A DNA stretch of 64,000 nucleotides, taken from Paraburkholderia phenoliruptrix (GTDB lineage: Bacteria; Pseudomonadota; Gammaproteobacteria; Burkholderiales; Burkholderiaceae). The stretch is taken from assembly GCF_902859825.1 (NCBI RefSeq), contig NZ_CADIKB010000029.1:25199-89198 (forward strand), read 5' to 3'. Each line of letters begins with the position of its first letter. Within the stretch, counting starts at the first letter, position 1. Shown here one piece after another: positions 24,932 through 33,503 of this stretch. The notes below the pieces were generated by a model that saw nothing but the letters and a program-made list of their open reading frames with translations, was not told where the DNA came from and ran no database searches. The translations under genes were made by a program, and so were the position numbers.

Positions 24932-26002
24932 CTAACCCTTCGGGGCCGCGCCGCTATCGGCGCGAGCGGAAGCCGGGTTCGCACCCCCGCCGCCTAAGCC
25001 GAAAATCGCGCGCACCCGTTCGCCGCCCGCGAACGCGAGCGACAACAGCAGCAAGAAGCCCCATGCGCAGTCGCCGAAAAACTGGGAAACGCCGAGCAGA
25101 TTGAAGAGGCTCGACAGAAACTGCAGCACCGTTGCCGCAAAAAATACACAGACGATGCGACCATAACCGCCTGCCGGATTCACGCCGCCCATCACGGCAA
25201 TGAGAATCGCGATCAGCAAATAGGAGTTGCCGTAATCCCATTTCGCGCTCGACGTATGCGTCGCGCTGATGAGGCCGGCGAGCGACGCGAGCACGCCGCA
25301 CATCGCGTAAGTGGTGATGAGCATGCGCGCGCGCGGAATGCCCGCGTAAAAAGCGGCTTTGGGATTCGTGCCCATCAGATAGAGCCGCAGGCCGAACGGG
25401 CTGCGCCTGAGCAGCCATCCCAGCAGAATCACGGCGGCGATGAAGATGCAGAACGCAATGGGCACCTGAAACACGGTGCCGTTGCCGATATCCGACAGCG
25501 GCTCGACATAGTCGACATGCACCGAAGCGCCGTTGCTGATCACGACGGCAAAGCCGGTGAAGAGCAACTGCGTGCCGAGCGTGCAGAGAATCGGCGTGAG
25601 CCTGAGGCGCGCAATCACGACACCGTTGAGCAGGCCGCCGAGCAAGCCCATGGTCAGCACGATCGCGCAGAAAAGCGACGTGTACAGCAGCGGCGAATCG
25701 TCGCCGCTCACGAAGCGCGGCACCACGATCGCCGCCACCATGCCGGACAGATTGGCGAGCCCGACGCCGGAGAGGTCGATGCCGCCGTTGCCGGATACCA
25801 TGGAAAGCATGATGCCGAGCGCGAGCAGACCGAGCTCGGGGAGCTGGCCGCCCATCGACTGGAGGTTGTCGATGTCGACGAACTGGCCGCGCGAGAGCCA
25901 CGTCGCGACCAGCACGACGAGCACATTGACGATCAGAAGGAAGTTCAGTTGCCGGTCGGCAAACAGTTTTCCCGCAGCAAACGAAGACTTCATGGCGCTC
26001 AT
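24932..26002 (-). CDS. Sugar ABC transporter permease (RbsC type)
   Basis: A 356-aa membrane permease with about nine to ten hydrophobic segments, beginning at ATG 26002 behind GGGAGATC. The family loop 'LRLYLMGTNPKAAFYAGI' is present. With the other permease (21048-22154) it makes a heteromeric channel, like LsrC/LsrD. A short direct repeat of CCTTTG units lies between this gene and the binding protein (about 24889-24915). Confidence 0.9.
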   Translation of the reverse strand: MSAMKSSFAAGKLFADRQLNFLLIVNVLVVLVATWLSRGQFVDIDNLQSMGGQLPELGLLALGIMLSMVSGNGGIDLSGVGLANLSGMVAAIVVPRFVSGDDSPLLYTSLFCAIVLTMGLLGGLLNGVVIARLRLTPILCTLGTQLLFTGFAVVISNGASVHVDYVEPLSDIGNGTVFQVPIAFCIFIAAVILLGWLLRRSPFGLRLYLMGTNPKAAFYAGIPRARMLITTYAMCGVLASLAGLISATHTSSAKWDYGNSYLLIAILIAVMGGVNPAGGYGRIVCVFFAATVLQFLSSLFNLLGVSQFFGDCAWGFLLLLSLAFAGGERVRAIFGLGGGGANPASARADSGAAPKG

Positions 26003-26042
26003 GATCTCCCTGCACTGCACTGCACGTTACTTCACGAATGGA

Positions 26043-27011
26043 TTACGACACCTGTGCTGCCCGGCTCGATTCGCTGTGCCGATTCAGCACCTCATTGACT
26101 TCGGCGAGCGTCGGCATGGAAGGCGCGGTGCCCGCGCGCGTGACCGAGATGCCCGCGAGCGCGCAACCGAAGCGCAGCGCCGATACCGCGTCCTCGCCGC
26201 GTGCCAGCGCGGCCGCGAAGCCGCCGGTGAAGCCGTCGCCCGCGCCCGCCGTTTCCACGACGTTACCGCAGCGAAACGCGGGCAGCCAGACCGATTGCGT
26301 CGCGTCATGCAGCAACGCGCCGCCTTCGCCCAGCGTGACGATGACGGCGCCCACACCTTTGGCCAACAGGACGTCGGCCGCGCGCCGGGCGTCGTCGACA
26401 GTCGATATCTGCACGCCGGTGAGCGCCGCCGCCTCGCTTTCGTTCGGCGTGATGTAGTCGCACAGCGGGAAGATGTCGTCGTCGAGCGGCATGGCGGGCG
26501 CCGGATTGAACACGGTGACGACGCCATGCCTGCGCGCCACTTCGAGTCCGCGCCGCGCGGCCGCGAGCGGCTGTTCGAGCTGCGTCACGAAGACCCGCGC
26601 GCCCGCAATGTCGGCTTCTATCGCATCGACGTCGGCGGCGCACAGTGTCCCTGCCGCGCCTGCCGCGACGATGATCGCGTTCATGCCGGTGGTGTCGTCG
26701 ACGAAGATATGTGCAGCGCCCGTCGCGACGCCGGCCGCCACCGTGGCACGCGCCGTGATGCCCTCGCGCGCCCAGGTGGCCTGCGCGATCGAGCCGAATG
26801 CATCGTCGCCGATGCGCGTGCAGAACACCACCTCGGCGCCCGCGCGGGCGGCGGCCACGGCCTGATTCGAGCCCTTGCCGCCCGGCCCCATCGCAAACGC
26901 GGAGCCCGCAATCGTCTCGCCGATCAGCGGCATGCGCGCCGCGCGAAACGTCAGATCGGTCACGTAGATGCCGAGAATGACGACGCGTCCGCCCTGCTGC
27001 TGCGCGCTCAT
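26043..27011 (-). CDS. PfkB-family sugar kinase (ribokinase/deoxyribokinase type)
   Basis: A 322-aa kinase expected to phosphorylate the imported pentose at C5. PfkB signatures are 'GPGGKGSNQAVAAARAGA' (residues about 43-60), 'NPAPAMPL', 'TPNESEAAALTG' and the C-terminal anion-hole/catalytic motif 'TAGAGDGFTGGFA', with the catalytic Asp in GAGD. GGAGG precedes the ATG. Beside deoC, deoxyribokinase activity (deoK-like) fits better than ribokinase, but sequence alone does not separate them. Confidence 0.88.
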   Translation of the reverse strand: MSAQQQGGRVVILGIYVTDLTFRAARMPLIGETIAGSAFAMGPGGKGSNQAVAAARAGAEVVFCTRIGDDAFGSIAQATWAREGITARATVAAGVATGAAHIFVDDTTGMNAIIVAAGAAGTLCAADVDAIEADIAGARVFVTQLEQPLAAARRGLEVARRHGVVTVFNPAPAMPLDDDIFPLCDYITPNESEAAALTGVQISTVDDARRAADVLLAKGVGAVIVTLGEGGALLHDATQSVWLPAFRCGNVVETAGAGDGFTGGFAAALARGEDAVSALRFGCALAGISVTRAGTAPSMPTLAEVNEVLNRHSESSRAAQVS

Positions 27012-27131
27012 GACGCGAGCCTCCGTCGCGGCGCGTGCGAGGACGCGGCGTTCGTCAACGGCAAGAAGTCGAGAGTATTCGGCACGTTGTCTCCATCATG
27101 TTGTGATCGCCGCGCATTCGCTGCAGCGCGG

Positions 27132-29513
27132 TCAATCGCCGTACGGTATCCAGATGTTCTTCACCTGCACAGCCTGGCGCAGGAACGGCCGGCCTTCGCT
27201 CGCCCGGTCGAACCAGTCGAATGCGTGGCCGTAATCGGTGAAGGTGCGCTTCAGGTTGCCGACCGATTCGCGTTCGACGAGCGCCGCATCGGCCGCACTG
27301 CCGAAGCACCACAGCGCATCCACGTCGTCGTGCTTCGCGAGCGCCGGCAGCAGCGCCGCGCGCCTGCCCGTGACGATATTCAGCACGCCGGCCGGCACGT
27401 CGGACGTCTCCACGACCTGATAGAAGTCCGTCGCCGCGAGTTGCCCGGCTTCGCCCGGCAGCACCACCACACGGTTGCCCATCGCCAGCGCGGGCGCGAC
27501 CAGCGAAACCAGCGCCAGCAACGGCGCCTCGTCCGGACACGCCATGCCGATCACGCCGAGCGGCTCGTGCATCGCGAGCGCGACGCCGCGCAGCGGCGGC
27601 GTGTGCACCGCGCCGTCGAACTTGTCGGCCCACGCCGCGTAAGTGAAGAGACGCGTGACGGACGCCTCCACTTCGGCACGCGCCGCTTCCGGCGTCGCGC
27701 CGTTGCGCGCGCAGAGCCGCTGCGCGAATTCGTCGGCGCGTACCGCCAGATTCTCCGCGAGGTAGAACAGCACCTGCGCACGGTTATGCGTGCTCGCCTG
27801 CGACCACTTGTGCGCCGCGCGCGCCGCTTCCACCGCGTTGCGTATGTCCTTGCGATTGCCTTCGCCCACTTCGCCGATCGGCGTGCCGTCCGGCGCGTGA
27901 ACCGCGAGCGAATAGCCGCTATCCGGCCGCACCTGCTTGCCGCCGATAAAAAGCTTGGCCGTGCGGTCGATCGACACGATGTTCGGCGCCACGCTCGAAA
28001 CCTGTGGTGTCGCGCTCACCGGCCGGCGCTTCGGAAGATTGAGCCACGCGCGCGGTTTGAGATATTCGTAAATGCCCTCACGTCCGCCCTCGCGCCCATA
28101 GCCCGATTCGCGATAGCCGCCGAAACCGACCGCCGCGTCGAAGAGATTGGTCGCATTGATCCACACGACGCCCGCCGCGAGCCGCGGCGCCACGTCGAGC
28201 GCCCGGCCGATGGTCTCGCTCCACACGCTCGCGGCGAGCCCATAGCGCGAATGGTTGGCGAGCGCGACGGCTTCGTCCGGCGTGCGAAAGCTCATGGTGA
28301 CCAGCACCGGGCCGAAGATTTCCTGCTGCGCGAGAATCGATGCGGGCGCAACGTTCATGACGAGCGTCGGCGGATAGAAAGAGCCGTCGGCAGGCAATGC
28401 CGATTCGCCCGCCTGCCAGATCGCGCAGCCTTCGCGCCGCCCGCTTTCGACAAGCGAGCGGATCCGCTCCAGCTGCACCGGATCGACAATTGCGCCGAGA
28501 TCGATGTTCTTGTCGAGCGACCTACCCACGCGCAGCGTCTCCATGCGGCGCTTGAGCTTTGCGATGAAGCGCGCTTCGACGCCCTCCTGCACCAGCAGCC
28601 GCGAGCCCGCGCAGCACACCTGGCCCTGGTTGAACCAGATCGCGTCGACCACGCCTTCCACGGCAGCGTCGAGGTCGGCGTCGTCGAATACGATAAAGGG
28701 CGACTTGCCGCCCAGTTCGAGCGTCAGCGATTTGCCGGAGCCGGCCGTCGCCGAGCGAATCAGCTTGCCCACTTCCGTCGAACCGGTGAACGCGATCTTG
28801 TCGACCTGCGGATGGTCGACGAGCGCCGCGCCCGTCGAACCGTCGCCGGTCACCACGTTGAGTACGCCCGCGGGCAAGCCGGCGCGCTCGGCGAGTTCCG
28901 CGAACAGCAGCGCCGTGAGCGGCGTGTATTCGGCAGGCTTCAGCACCACGCAGTTGCCGGTCGCGATAGCCGGCGCGATCTTCCACGCGAGCATCAGAAG
29001 CGGAAAATTCCACGGCACGATCTGGCCGATCACGCCGAGCGGCGCGTAGCCCGTGAATTCACTGTCCTGCAACTGCGCCCAGCCCGCGTGATGCAGAAAG
29101 TGACGCGCCACGAGCGGTATGTCGAGATCGCGCGTCTCGCGAATCGGCTTGCCGTTGTCGAGCGCTTCGAGCACCGCGAAGAGGCGGCTGTGCCGTTGCA
29201 CCATGCGCGCGAGCGCATACAGATGCCGTGCGCGGCCCGCGCCGCCAAGCGCCTGCCAGCCGGGCTGCGCGGCGCGCGCGGCGGCGACCGCGGCGTCGAT
29301 GTCGGCTGCGTCGCCCTGGGCGATCTCGGCGAGGCGCTCGCCGGTTGCGGGTGCGTGCGAGACGAACCGCGCGCCGCTCGCGCTCTCCTGCCACGCGCCG
29401 CCGATGAAATGGCCGAAGCGTCCGTCATGTTGCGCGAGCCACGCGCGCGCCGGCTGATCGTCCTCGGACGCGGGGCCGTACTCCATCGAAGAAAAATACT
29501 CCGCTACGCTCAT
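27132..29513 (-). CDS. Two-domain aldehyde dehydrogenase, ALDH16-like, 793 aa
   Basis: Residues 1-490 are a complete NAD-dependent aldehyde dehydrogenase ('PWNFPLLMLAWKIAPAIATG', 'FTGSTEVGK', general base Glu266 in 'LELGGKSP', catalytic Cys300 in 'NQGQVC'). Residues 510-793 form a second, shortened ALDH-like domain ('KLFIGGKQVRPDSGYSLAV', 'HEPLGVIGMACPDEAPLLAL') with no catalytic cysteine. This full-plus-pseudo layout is the hallmark of the ALDH16 family. Directly downstream of deoC by 13 bases, it likely oxidises the acetaldehyde released by the aldolase (inference). Confidence 0.88.
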   Translation of the reverse strand: MSVAEYFSSMEYGPASEDDQPARAWLAQHDGRFGHFIGGAWQESASGARFVSHAPATGERLAEIAQGDAADIDAAVAAARAAQPGWQALGGAGRARHLYALARMVQRHSRLFAVLEALDNGKPIRETRDLDIPLVARHFLHHAGWAQLQDSEFTGYAPLGVIGQIVPWNFPLLMLAWKIAPAIATGNCVVLKPAEYTPLTALLFAELAERAGLPAGVLNVVTGDGSTGAALVDHPQVDKIAFTGSTEVGKLIRSATAGSGKSLTLELGGKSPFIVFDDADLDAAVEGVVDAIWFNQGQVCCAGSRLLVQEGVEARFIAKLKRRMETLRVGRSLDKNIDLGAIVDPVQLERIRSLVESGRREGCAIWQAGESALPADGSFYPPTLVMNVAPASILAQQEIFGPVLVTMSFRTPDEAVALANHSRYGLAASVWSETIGRALDVAPRLAAGVVWINATNLFDAAVGFGGYRESGYGREGGREGIYEYLKPRAWLNLPKRRPVSATPQVSSVAPNIVSIDRTAKLFIGGKQVRPDSGYSLAVHAPDGTPIGEVGEGNRKDIRNAVEAARAAHKWSQASTHNRAQVLFYLAENLAVRADEFAQRLCARNGATPEAARAEVEASVTRLFTYAAWADKFDGAVHTPPLRGVALAMHEPLGVIGMACPDEAPLLALVSLVAPALAMGNRVVVLPGEAGQLAATDFYQVVETSDVPAGVLNIVTGRRAALLPALAKHDDVDALWCFGSAADAALVERESVGNLKRTFTDYGHAFDWFDRASEGRPFLRQAVQVKNIWIPYGD

Positions 29514-29526
29514 GGGTGGATGTGTT

Positions 29527-30531
29527 TCAGGCTACAGGGTGACGGTTGAAAGCGGAATAACGGCCGCTCACGTGGTGTTCGAGCTGCCGCTCGATATCGG
29601 CGAGCAGGCTCGATGCGCCGATCCGGAACAACTCCGGTTCGAGCCAGGCGCGGCCGAGCTCTTCCTTCATCAGGATCTGATAGGCCAGCACGGACTTCGC
29701 GCTCGACACGCCGCCCGCCGGCTTGAAGCCGATCGGCACGCCGGTGCGCTCGTGATAGTCGCGGATCATGCGGACCATGACGAGCGACACGTCGAGCGTC
29801 GCGTTCACGCCTTCCTTGCCGGTCGACGTCTTGATGAAGTCCGCGCCCGCCATCATGCAGACCATCGACGCGCGCGCGACATTCGACAGCGTGCGGATGT
29901 CGCCCGTCGCCAGAATCGCCTTCAGATGCGCGGGGCCGCAGGCCGCGCGAAACTCGCGCACTTCGTCGTAGAGCGCCTGCCAGTTGCCGGTCAGCACATG
30001 TTCGCGCGTGACCACGATGTCGATTTCAGCCGCGCCGTCCGCGACCGACGCCTCGATCTCCTTCAGCTTCAGCGGATGGGGGATCAGTCCGGCCGGAAAA
30101 CCCGTGGAGACGGCCGCGACCGGAATGCCGCTGCCTTCGAGCGCATCCACGGCAGCAGCGACGAAGCGGTGATAGACGCACACCGCGCCGGTGGTGATGC
30201 GTTGCGGCGCCATGCCGAGCGCTTCCAGAATGTCCGCGCGCACCGGCTGGCGCGCCTTCGCGCACAGGCGTCGGACGCGGCCTTCGGTGTCGTCGCCGTT
30301 GAGCGTGGTGAGATCGATGCAGGTGACGGCTTTCAGAAGCCACGCGGCCTGCGCATCCTTCTTGACGGTCCGGCGCGTGGCGAGCGTCCCCGCGCGGCGT
30401 TCGACCGCCGACTGGTTGACGCGCAAACCGTCGAGCCATGAGGCGTCGAACGGCACGCCGGGATTGCGCACCGGATGAACGAGCGGCCCGCCGCGCAACG
30501 CGACGACCGAGGATGGAAAAGAATCAGGCAT
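29527..30531 (-). CDS. deoC: Deoxyribose-phosphate aldolase
   Basis: Splits 2-deoxyribose-5-phosphate into glyceraldehyde-3-phosphate and acetaldehyde. A class I aldolase: the Schiff-base Lys234 lies in 'ADFIKTSTG', with the partner Lys in 'IGFKPAGG'. At 334 aa it is the long DeoC form, with an N-terminal extension of about 60 residues. First gene of the operon deoC-ALDH-kinase-permease-binding protein-ATPase-permease. AGGACG precedes the ATG at 30531. Confidence 0.95.
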   Translation of the reverse strand: MPDSFPSSVVALRGGPLVHPVRNPGVPFDASWLDGLRVNQSAVERRAGTLATRRTVKKDAQAAWLLKAVTCIDLTTLNGDDTEGRVRRLCAKARQPVRADILEALGMAPQRITTGAVCVYHRFVAAAVDALEGSGIPVAAVSTGFPAGLIPHPLKLKEIEASVADGAAEIDIVVTREHVLTGNWQALYDEVREFRAACGPAHLKAILATGDIRTLSNVARASMVCMMAGADFIKTSTGKEGVNATLDVSLVMVRMIRDYHERTGVPIGFKPAGGVSSAKSVLAYQILMKEELGRAWLEPELFRIGASSLLADIERQLEHHVSGRYSAFNRHPVA

Positions 30532-30607
30532 GAGACGTCCTGGTTAGCGCCCGGCCACACGTCGGCCGGCGAACGATTCGGGGCTATGCTACTCCGTTTG
30601 AGAGGAT

Positions 30608-30651
30608 TATCACACGCACTACGGGTAAATCCTCACATTCTGATGGTGATA
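30608..30651. promoter_or_regulatory. Candidate DeoR operator, proximal half-sites
   Basis: TATCAC (30608-30613) and GTGATA (30646-30651) form an inverted pair 77-120 bases upstream of deoC. The same hexamers recur in the stronger palindrome at 30692-30711. Assignment to the DeoR-family regulator is inference. Confidence 0.4.
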
Positions 30652-30691
30652 GCCGCTTGAAACGACGCGCGTGTGAAGCAGAAGCGGAGAA

Positions 30692-30711
30692 TTGTGATGG
30701 ACATATCACAA
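30692..30711. promoter_or_regulatory. Candidate operator palindrome upstream of deoC
   Basis: TTGTGAT-N6-ATCACAA, a perfect 7-bp inverted repeat, 161 bases upstream of deoC. It resembles a Crp site, but the TGTGA and TCACA cores are 8 rather than 6 bases apart. A DeoR-type operator able to loop with the proximal half-sites is the favoured reading. Confidence 0.5.
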
Positions 30712-31065
30712 ACGTCGCGTGGCGCGACGGCGGCGCGCCCCGGCGCCCACGCGACCGGGGTCGTGCAAACCCGCCAATCGGACCGCGTTCTCACCCGAGA
30801 ATGTGCGGGTTTGCCCGCAGCCGTCGCGTCACAAGGCAAAATACCGGTTTTGCGCGCAGGTTTGTACGCGGGATGAGCACCCGCCTTTTTGCGCTGGCGC
30901 CGCGCCGCGCGGCGGCTTCATGCGCCGCCGAAGATGCCGGCGACGGTGCCCGCGTCGCGAACGGGCGCCGCGCCTGCGTCGCCGGAGCGCACCGCTGCGG
31001 TTTCGCCTCGCGCCCACCCCGGACACAGGACCGCTCGTCCTTGAACAGAGCCCTCAGGAGCATTT

Positions 31066-31647
31066 ATGACCGATTCGAACCCATCCTTCCTCGGCAGGAT
31101 TACGCTGGCCGTCAGCGCCTTTTTCCGCATTCTCGGCGACGGCGAGTTCGCCGCCGCCGTGCTGCGCGTGCGTGACGGCGGCGCGTCTGCGCCAACCACG
31201 GCGTCCACCCCGACGCCGGCGCCCTCGCCCGCCCCCAAGGCCGCACCCGCGCCGACGCTGAAGGAAGCCAGCCCCGACGCCGCGCTGCAATTGCTCGGCC
31301 TGCTGCAACGCGACGCGCGCTTCATCGACTTCGTCGAGGAAGACATCAAGCGTTTCAGCGACGCCGATATCGGCGCGGCCGCGCGCCTCGTGCACGAAGG
31401 CTGCCGCGCGACGCTGCGCGAGCACTTCACGATCCGCCCGGTGCGCGACGAAGCCGAAGGCAGCCGCGTCACCCTCCAGGAAGGTTTCGACGCGAGCGCG
31501 ATCCGGCTGACCGGCAACGTCGTCGGCAAGGCGCCGTTTGTCGGCAGCATCAGCCACCGCGGCTGGCGCGTGACCGAAGTGCGTCTGCCGAAGCTCGCCG
31601 AAAGCCATAACGCGAAGGTGATCGCGCCGGCCGAGGTGGAGCTATGA
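31066..31647 (+). CDS. DUF2760 protein, first gene of Hsp70 operon
   Basis: A 193-aa protein with AGGAG before the ATG. Residues 1-40 contain a hydrophobic but charged segment ('GRITLAVSAFFRILGDGEFA'). Then comes a Pro/Ala/Thr linker (45-65), and from residue 70 the DUF2760 domain ('ALQLLGLLQRDARFIDFVEE', 'RLVHEGCRATLREHF', 'GKAPFVGSISHRGWRVTEVR'). The function is unknown in the family. It overlaps the first Hsp70 gene by four bases and is probably a dedicated partner of the two chaperone-like proteins. Confidence 0.85.
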   Translation: MTDSNPSFLGRITLAVSAFFRILGDGEFAAAVLRVRDGGASAPTTASTPTPAPSPAPKAAPAPTLKEASPDAALQLLGLLQRDARFIDFVEEDIKRFSDADIGAAARLVHEGCRATLREHFTIRPVRDEAEGSRVTLQEGFDASAIRLTGNVVGKAPFVGSISHRGWRVTEVRLPKLAESHNAKVIAPAEVEL

Positions 31648-33503
31648 GCGGCGCGCGTTATTCGATCGGGATCGACCTCGGCACGACGCACTGCGCGCTG
31701 TCCTACGTCGACACCAGCATGAGCGACGGCGAGAAGACCACCCTCGCGGTGCTGCCCATTGCCCAGTTGACGGGCCCGGGCGCCATCGACGATCTCGATC
31801 TGCTGCCCTCGTTCCTCTATTTGCCGCATCCGGACGAACTGGGTGCCGGCGACCTGCATCTGCCGTGGACCGGCGAGCGCGACTTCGCGGTCGGCGAATT
31901 CGCGCGCAGCCGCGGCGCGGCGACGCCGATCCGGCTCGTGTCCAGCGCGAAAAGCTGGCTGTGCCATCCGGGCGTGGACCGGCGCGCGGCGATCCTGCCG
32001 GGCGATGCGCCGCCGGAAGTCGCGCGCGTCTCGCCGCTGGAAAGCTCGGTGCGTTATCTCACGCACTTGCGCGAGGCGTGGGACCACGCGCATCCGGACG
32101 CGCCGTTTCGCGACCAGGACATCACGGTGACGATTCCCGCGTCGTTCGACCCCGCCGCGCGCGAGCTGACCGCCGAAGCCGCCGAGGCCGCCGGTTACGG
32201 CCGCATGACGCTGCTGGAAGAACCGCAGGCCGCGCTGTATAGCTGGATTCAGAAGAGCGGCGGCCAGTGGCGCAAGCAGGTCAAGGTCGGCGACATCATC
32301 CTCGTGGTGGACGTGGGCGGCGGCACGACCGACCTCTCGCTGATCGCCGTGGTGGAGCGCGACGGCAACCTGGAACTGCATCGCGTGGCGGTCGGCGAAC
32401 ACATTCTGCTCGGCGGCGACAACATGGATCTCGCGCTCGCGCATGGGGTCGCGCGCAAACTCGCCGCCCAAGGGACCCAGGCCGACGCGTGGCAATTGCG
32501 CGCGCTCACCTACGCGTGCCGCTCGGCGAAAGAAACGCTGCTCACCGACCCGGCGGCGGACACCGTGCCGCTCGTCGTGCCGAGCCGGGGCTCGAAGCTG
32601 ATCGGCGGATCGATCCGCACGGAGCTCACGCGGGCCGAACTGACGCAGACCATTCTCGAAGGTTTTTTCCCGCAGGTGGACAGCGCGGCACGGCCGGTCT
32701 CACGCACGCGCGCCGGCCTCACGCAACTGGGCTTGCCCTACGCGCAGGACGCGGGCATCACCCGGCATCTGGCGGCGTTTCTCGGCCGGCAAGTCGGCGC
32801 GCTCGCCGAACTCGAAGGCTTGCGCGACACGGCAACCGAGGCTGCGGCACAAGCGGCGAGCTTCCTGCATCCGACAGCGGTGCTGTTCAACGGCGGCGTG
32901 TTCAAGTCGACGCTGCTCGTCGAGCGGATCATGGGCACGCTGAACGACTGGCTCGCCGCGGAAGGCGCGGCGCCGGCGCGCCTGCTCGAAGGCGCGGATC
33001 TCGATCTGGCCGTCGCGCGCGGCGCCGCTTACTACGGCTACGTGCGGCGCGGCCAGGGCGTGCGGATTCGCGGCGGCACCGCGCGGGCGTACTACATCGC
33101 GATCGAATCGGCGATGCCCGCGGTGCCCGGACTGGAGCCGCCTATTCAGGCGCTGTGCGTCGCGCCGTTCGGCATGGAAGAAGGCACCGAGGCCGAGTTG
33201 CCCGCGCAGGAGTTCGGGCTCGTGGTCGGCGAGCCGGTGCATTTCCGCTTTTTCGGCTCGTCGGTGCGTCGCCAGGATCAGGTCGGCACGCTGCTCGACT
33301 TCTGGGGCCCCGCCGAGTTGCAGGAGCTCGAAGAGATTCAGGCGACACTGCCGGCGTCCGGCCGCACGGCGGGCGAAGTCGTGCCCGTCAGGCTGCACGC
33401 TCGCGTGACCGAAGCGGGCACGCTCCAACTTGAAGCCGTGCCGCGCGGCACGGACGAGCGCTGGAAAGTCGAATTCGATGTGCGCGGCAATGCCCATGCA
33501 TGA
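31644..33503 (+). CDS. Hsp70-family protein, 619 aa
   Basis: A DnaK/HscC-like ATPase. The phosphate loops are 'GIDLGTTHCALSYVD' (residues 8-22) and 'VVDVGGGTTDLSLI' (about 217-230); 'GGDNMDLALAHG' and 'LFNGGVFKSTLLV' complete the actin-like fold. The C-terminal third lacks the DnaK linker and a classical substrate-binding domain and is replaced by a beta-rich region. It is not a housekeeping DnaK: no DnaJ or GrpE is nearby. It overlaps both neighbours by four bases (ATGA), so all three proteins are likely made in fixed proportion. Confidence 0.9.
   Translation: MSGARYSIGIDLGTTHCALSYVDTSMSDGEKTTLAVLPIAQLTGPGAIDDLDLLPSFLYLPHPDELGAGDLHLPWTGERDFAVGEFARSRGAATPIRLVSSAKSWLCHPGVDRRAAILPGDAPPEVARVSPLESSVRYLTHLREAWDHAHPDAPFRDQDITVTIPASFDPAARELTAEAAEAAGYGRMTLLEEPQAALYSWIQKSGGQWRKQVKVGDIILVVDVGGGTTDLSLIAVVERDGNLELHRVAVGEHILLGGDNMDLALAHGVARKLAAQGTQADAWQLRALTYACRSAKETLLTDPAADTVPLVVPSRGSKLIGGSIRTELTRAELTQTILEGFFPQVDSAARPVSRTRAGLTQLGLPYAQDAGITRHLAAFLGRQVGALAELEGLRDTATEAAAQAASFLHPTAVLFNGGVFKSTLLVERIMGTLNDWLAAEGAAPARLLEGADLDLAVARGAAYYGYVRRGQGVRIRGGTARAYYIAIESAMPAVPGLEPPIQALCVAPFGMEEGTEAELPAQEFGLVVGEPVHFRFFGSSVRRQDQVGTLLDFWGPAELQELEEIQATLPASGRTAGEVVPVRLHARVTEAGTLQLEAVPRGTDERWKVEFDVRGNAHA

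Larger units (their letters stand above)
30532..31065. other. Divergent control region between deoC and the DUF2760-Hsp70 operon
   Basis: 534 bases without a credible gene. It contains three TATCAC/GTGATA elements (see the operator entries), which fit control of deoC. The stretch 30720-31050 is GC-rich with only Arg/Ala-rich chance frames and must hold the promoter for the DUF2760-Hsp70 operon, which I could not place. Confidence 0.6.

Noticed and set aside
25533..29549. 1338-codon plus-strand frame across the deo operon
   Set aside because: It spans the antisense of three recognised genes and their gaps, with His/Arg-rich composition and no motif.
30692..30711. Crp binding site upstream of deoC
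   Set aside because: TGTGA and TCACA are separated by 8 bases instead of 6; kept only as a candidate DeoR-type operator.
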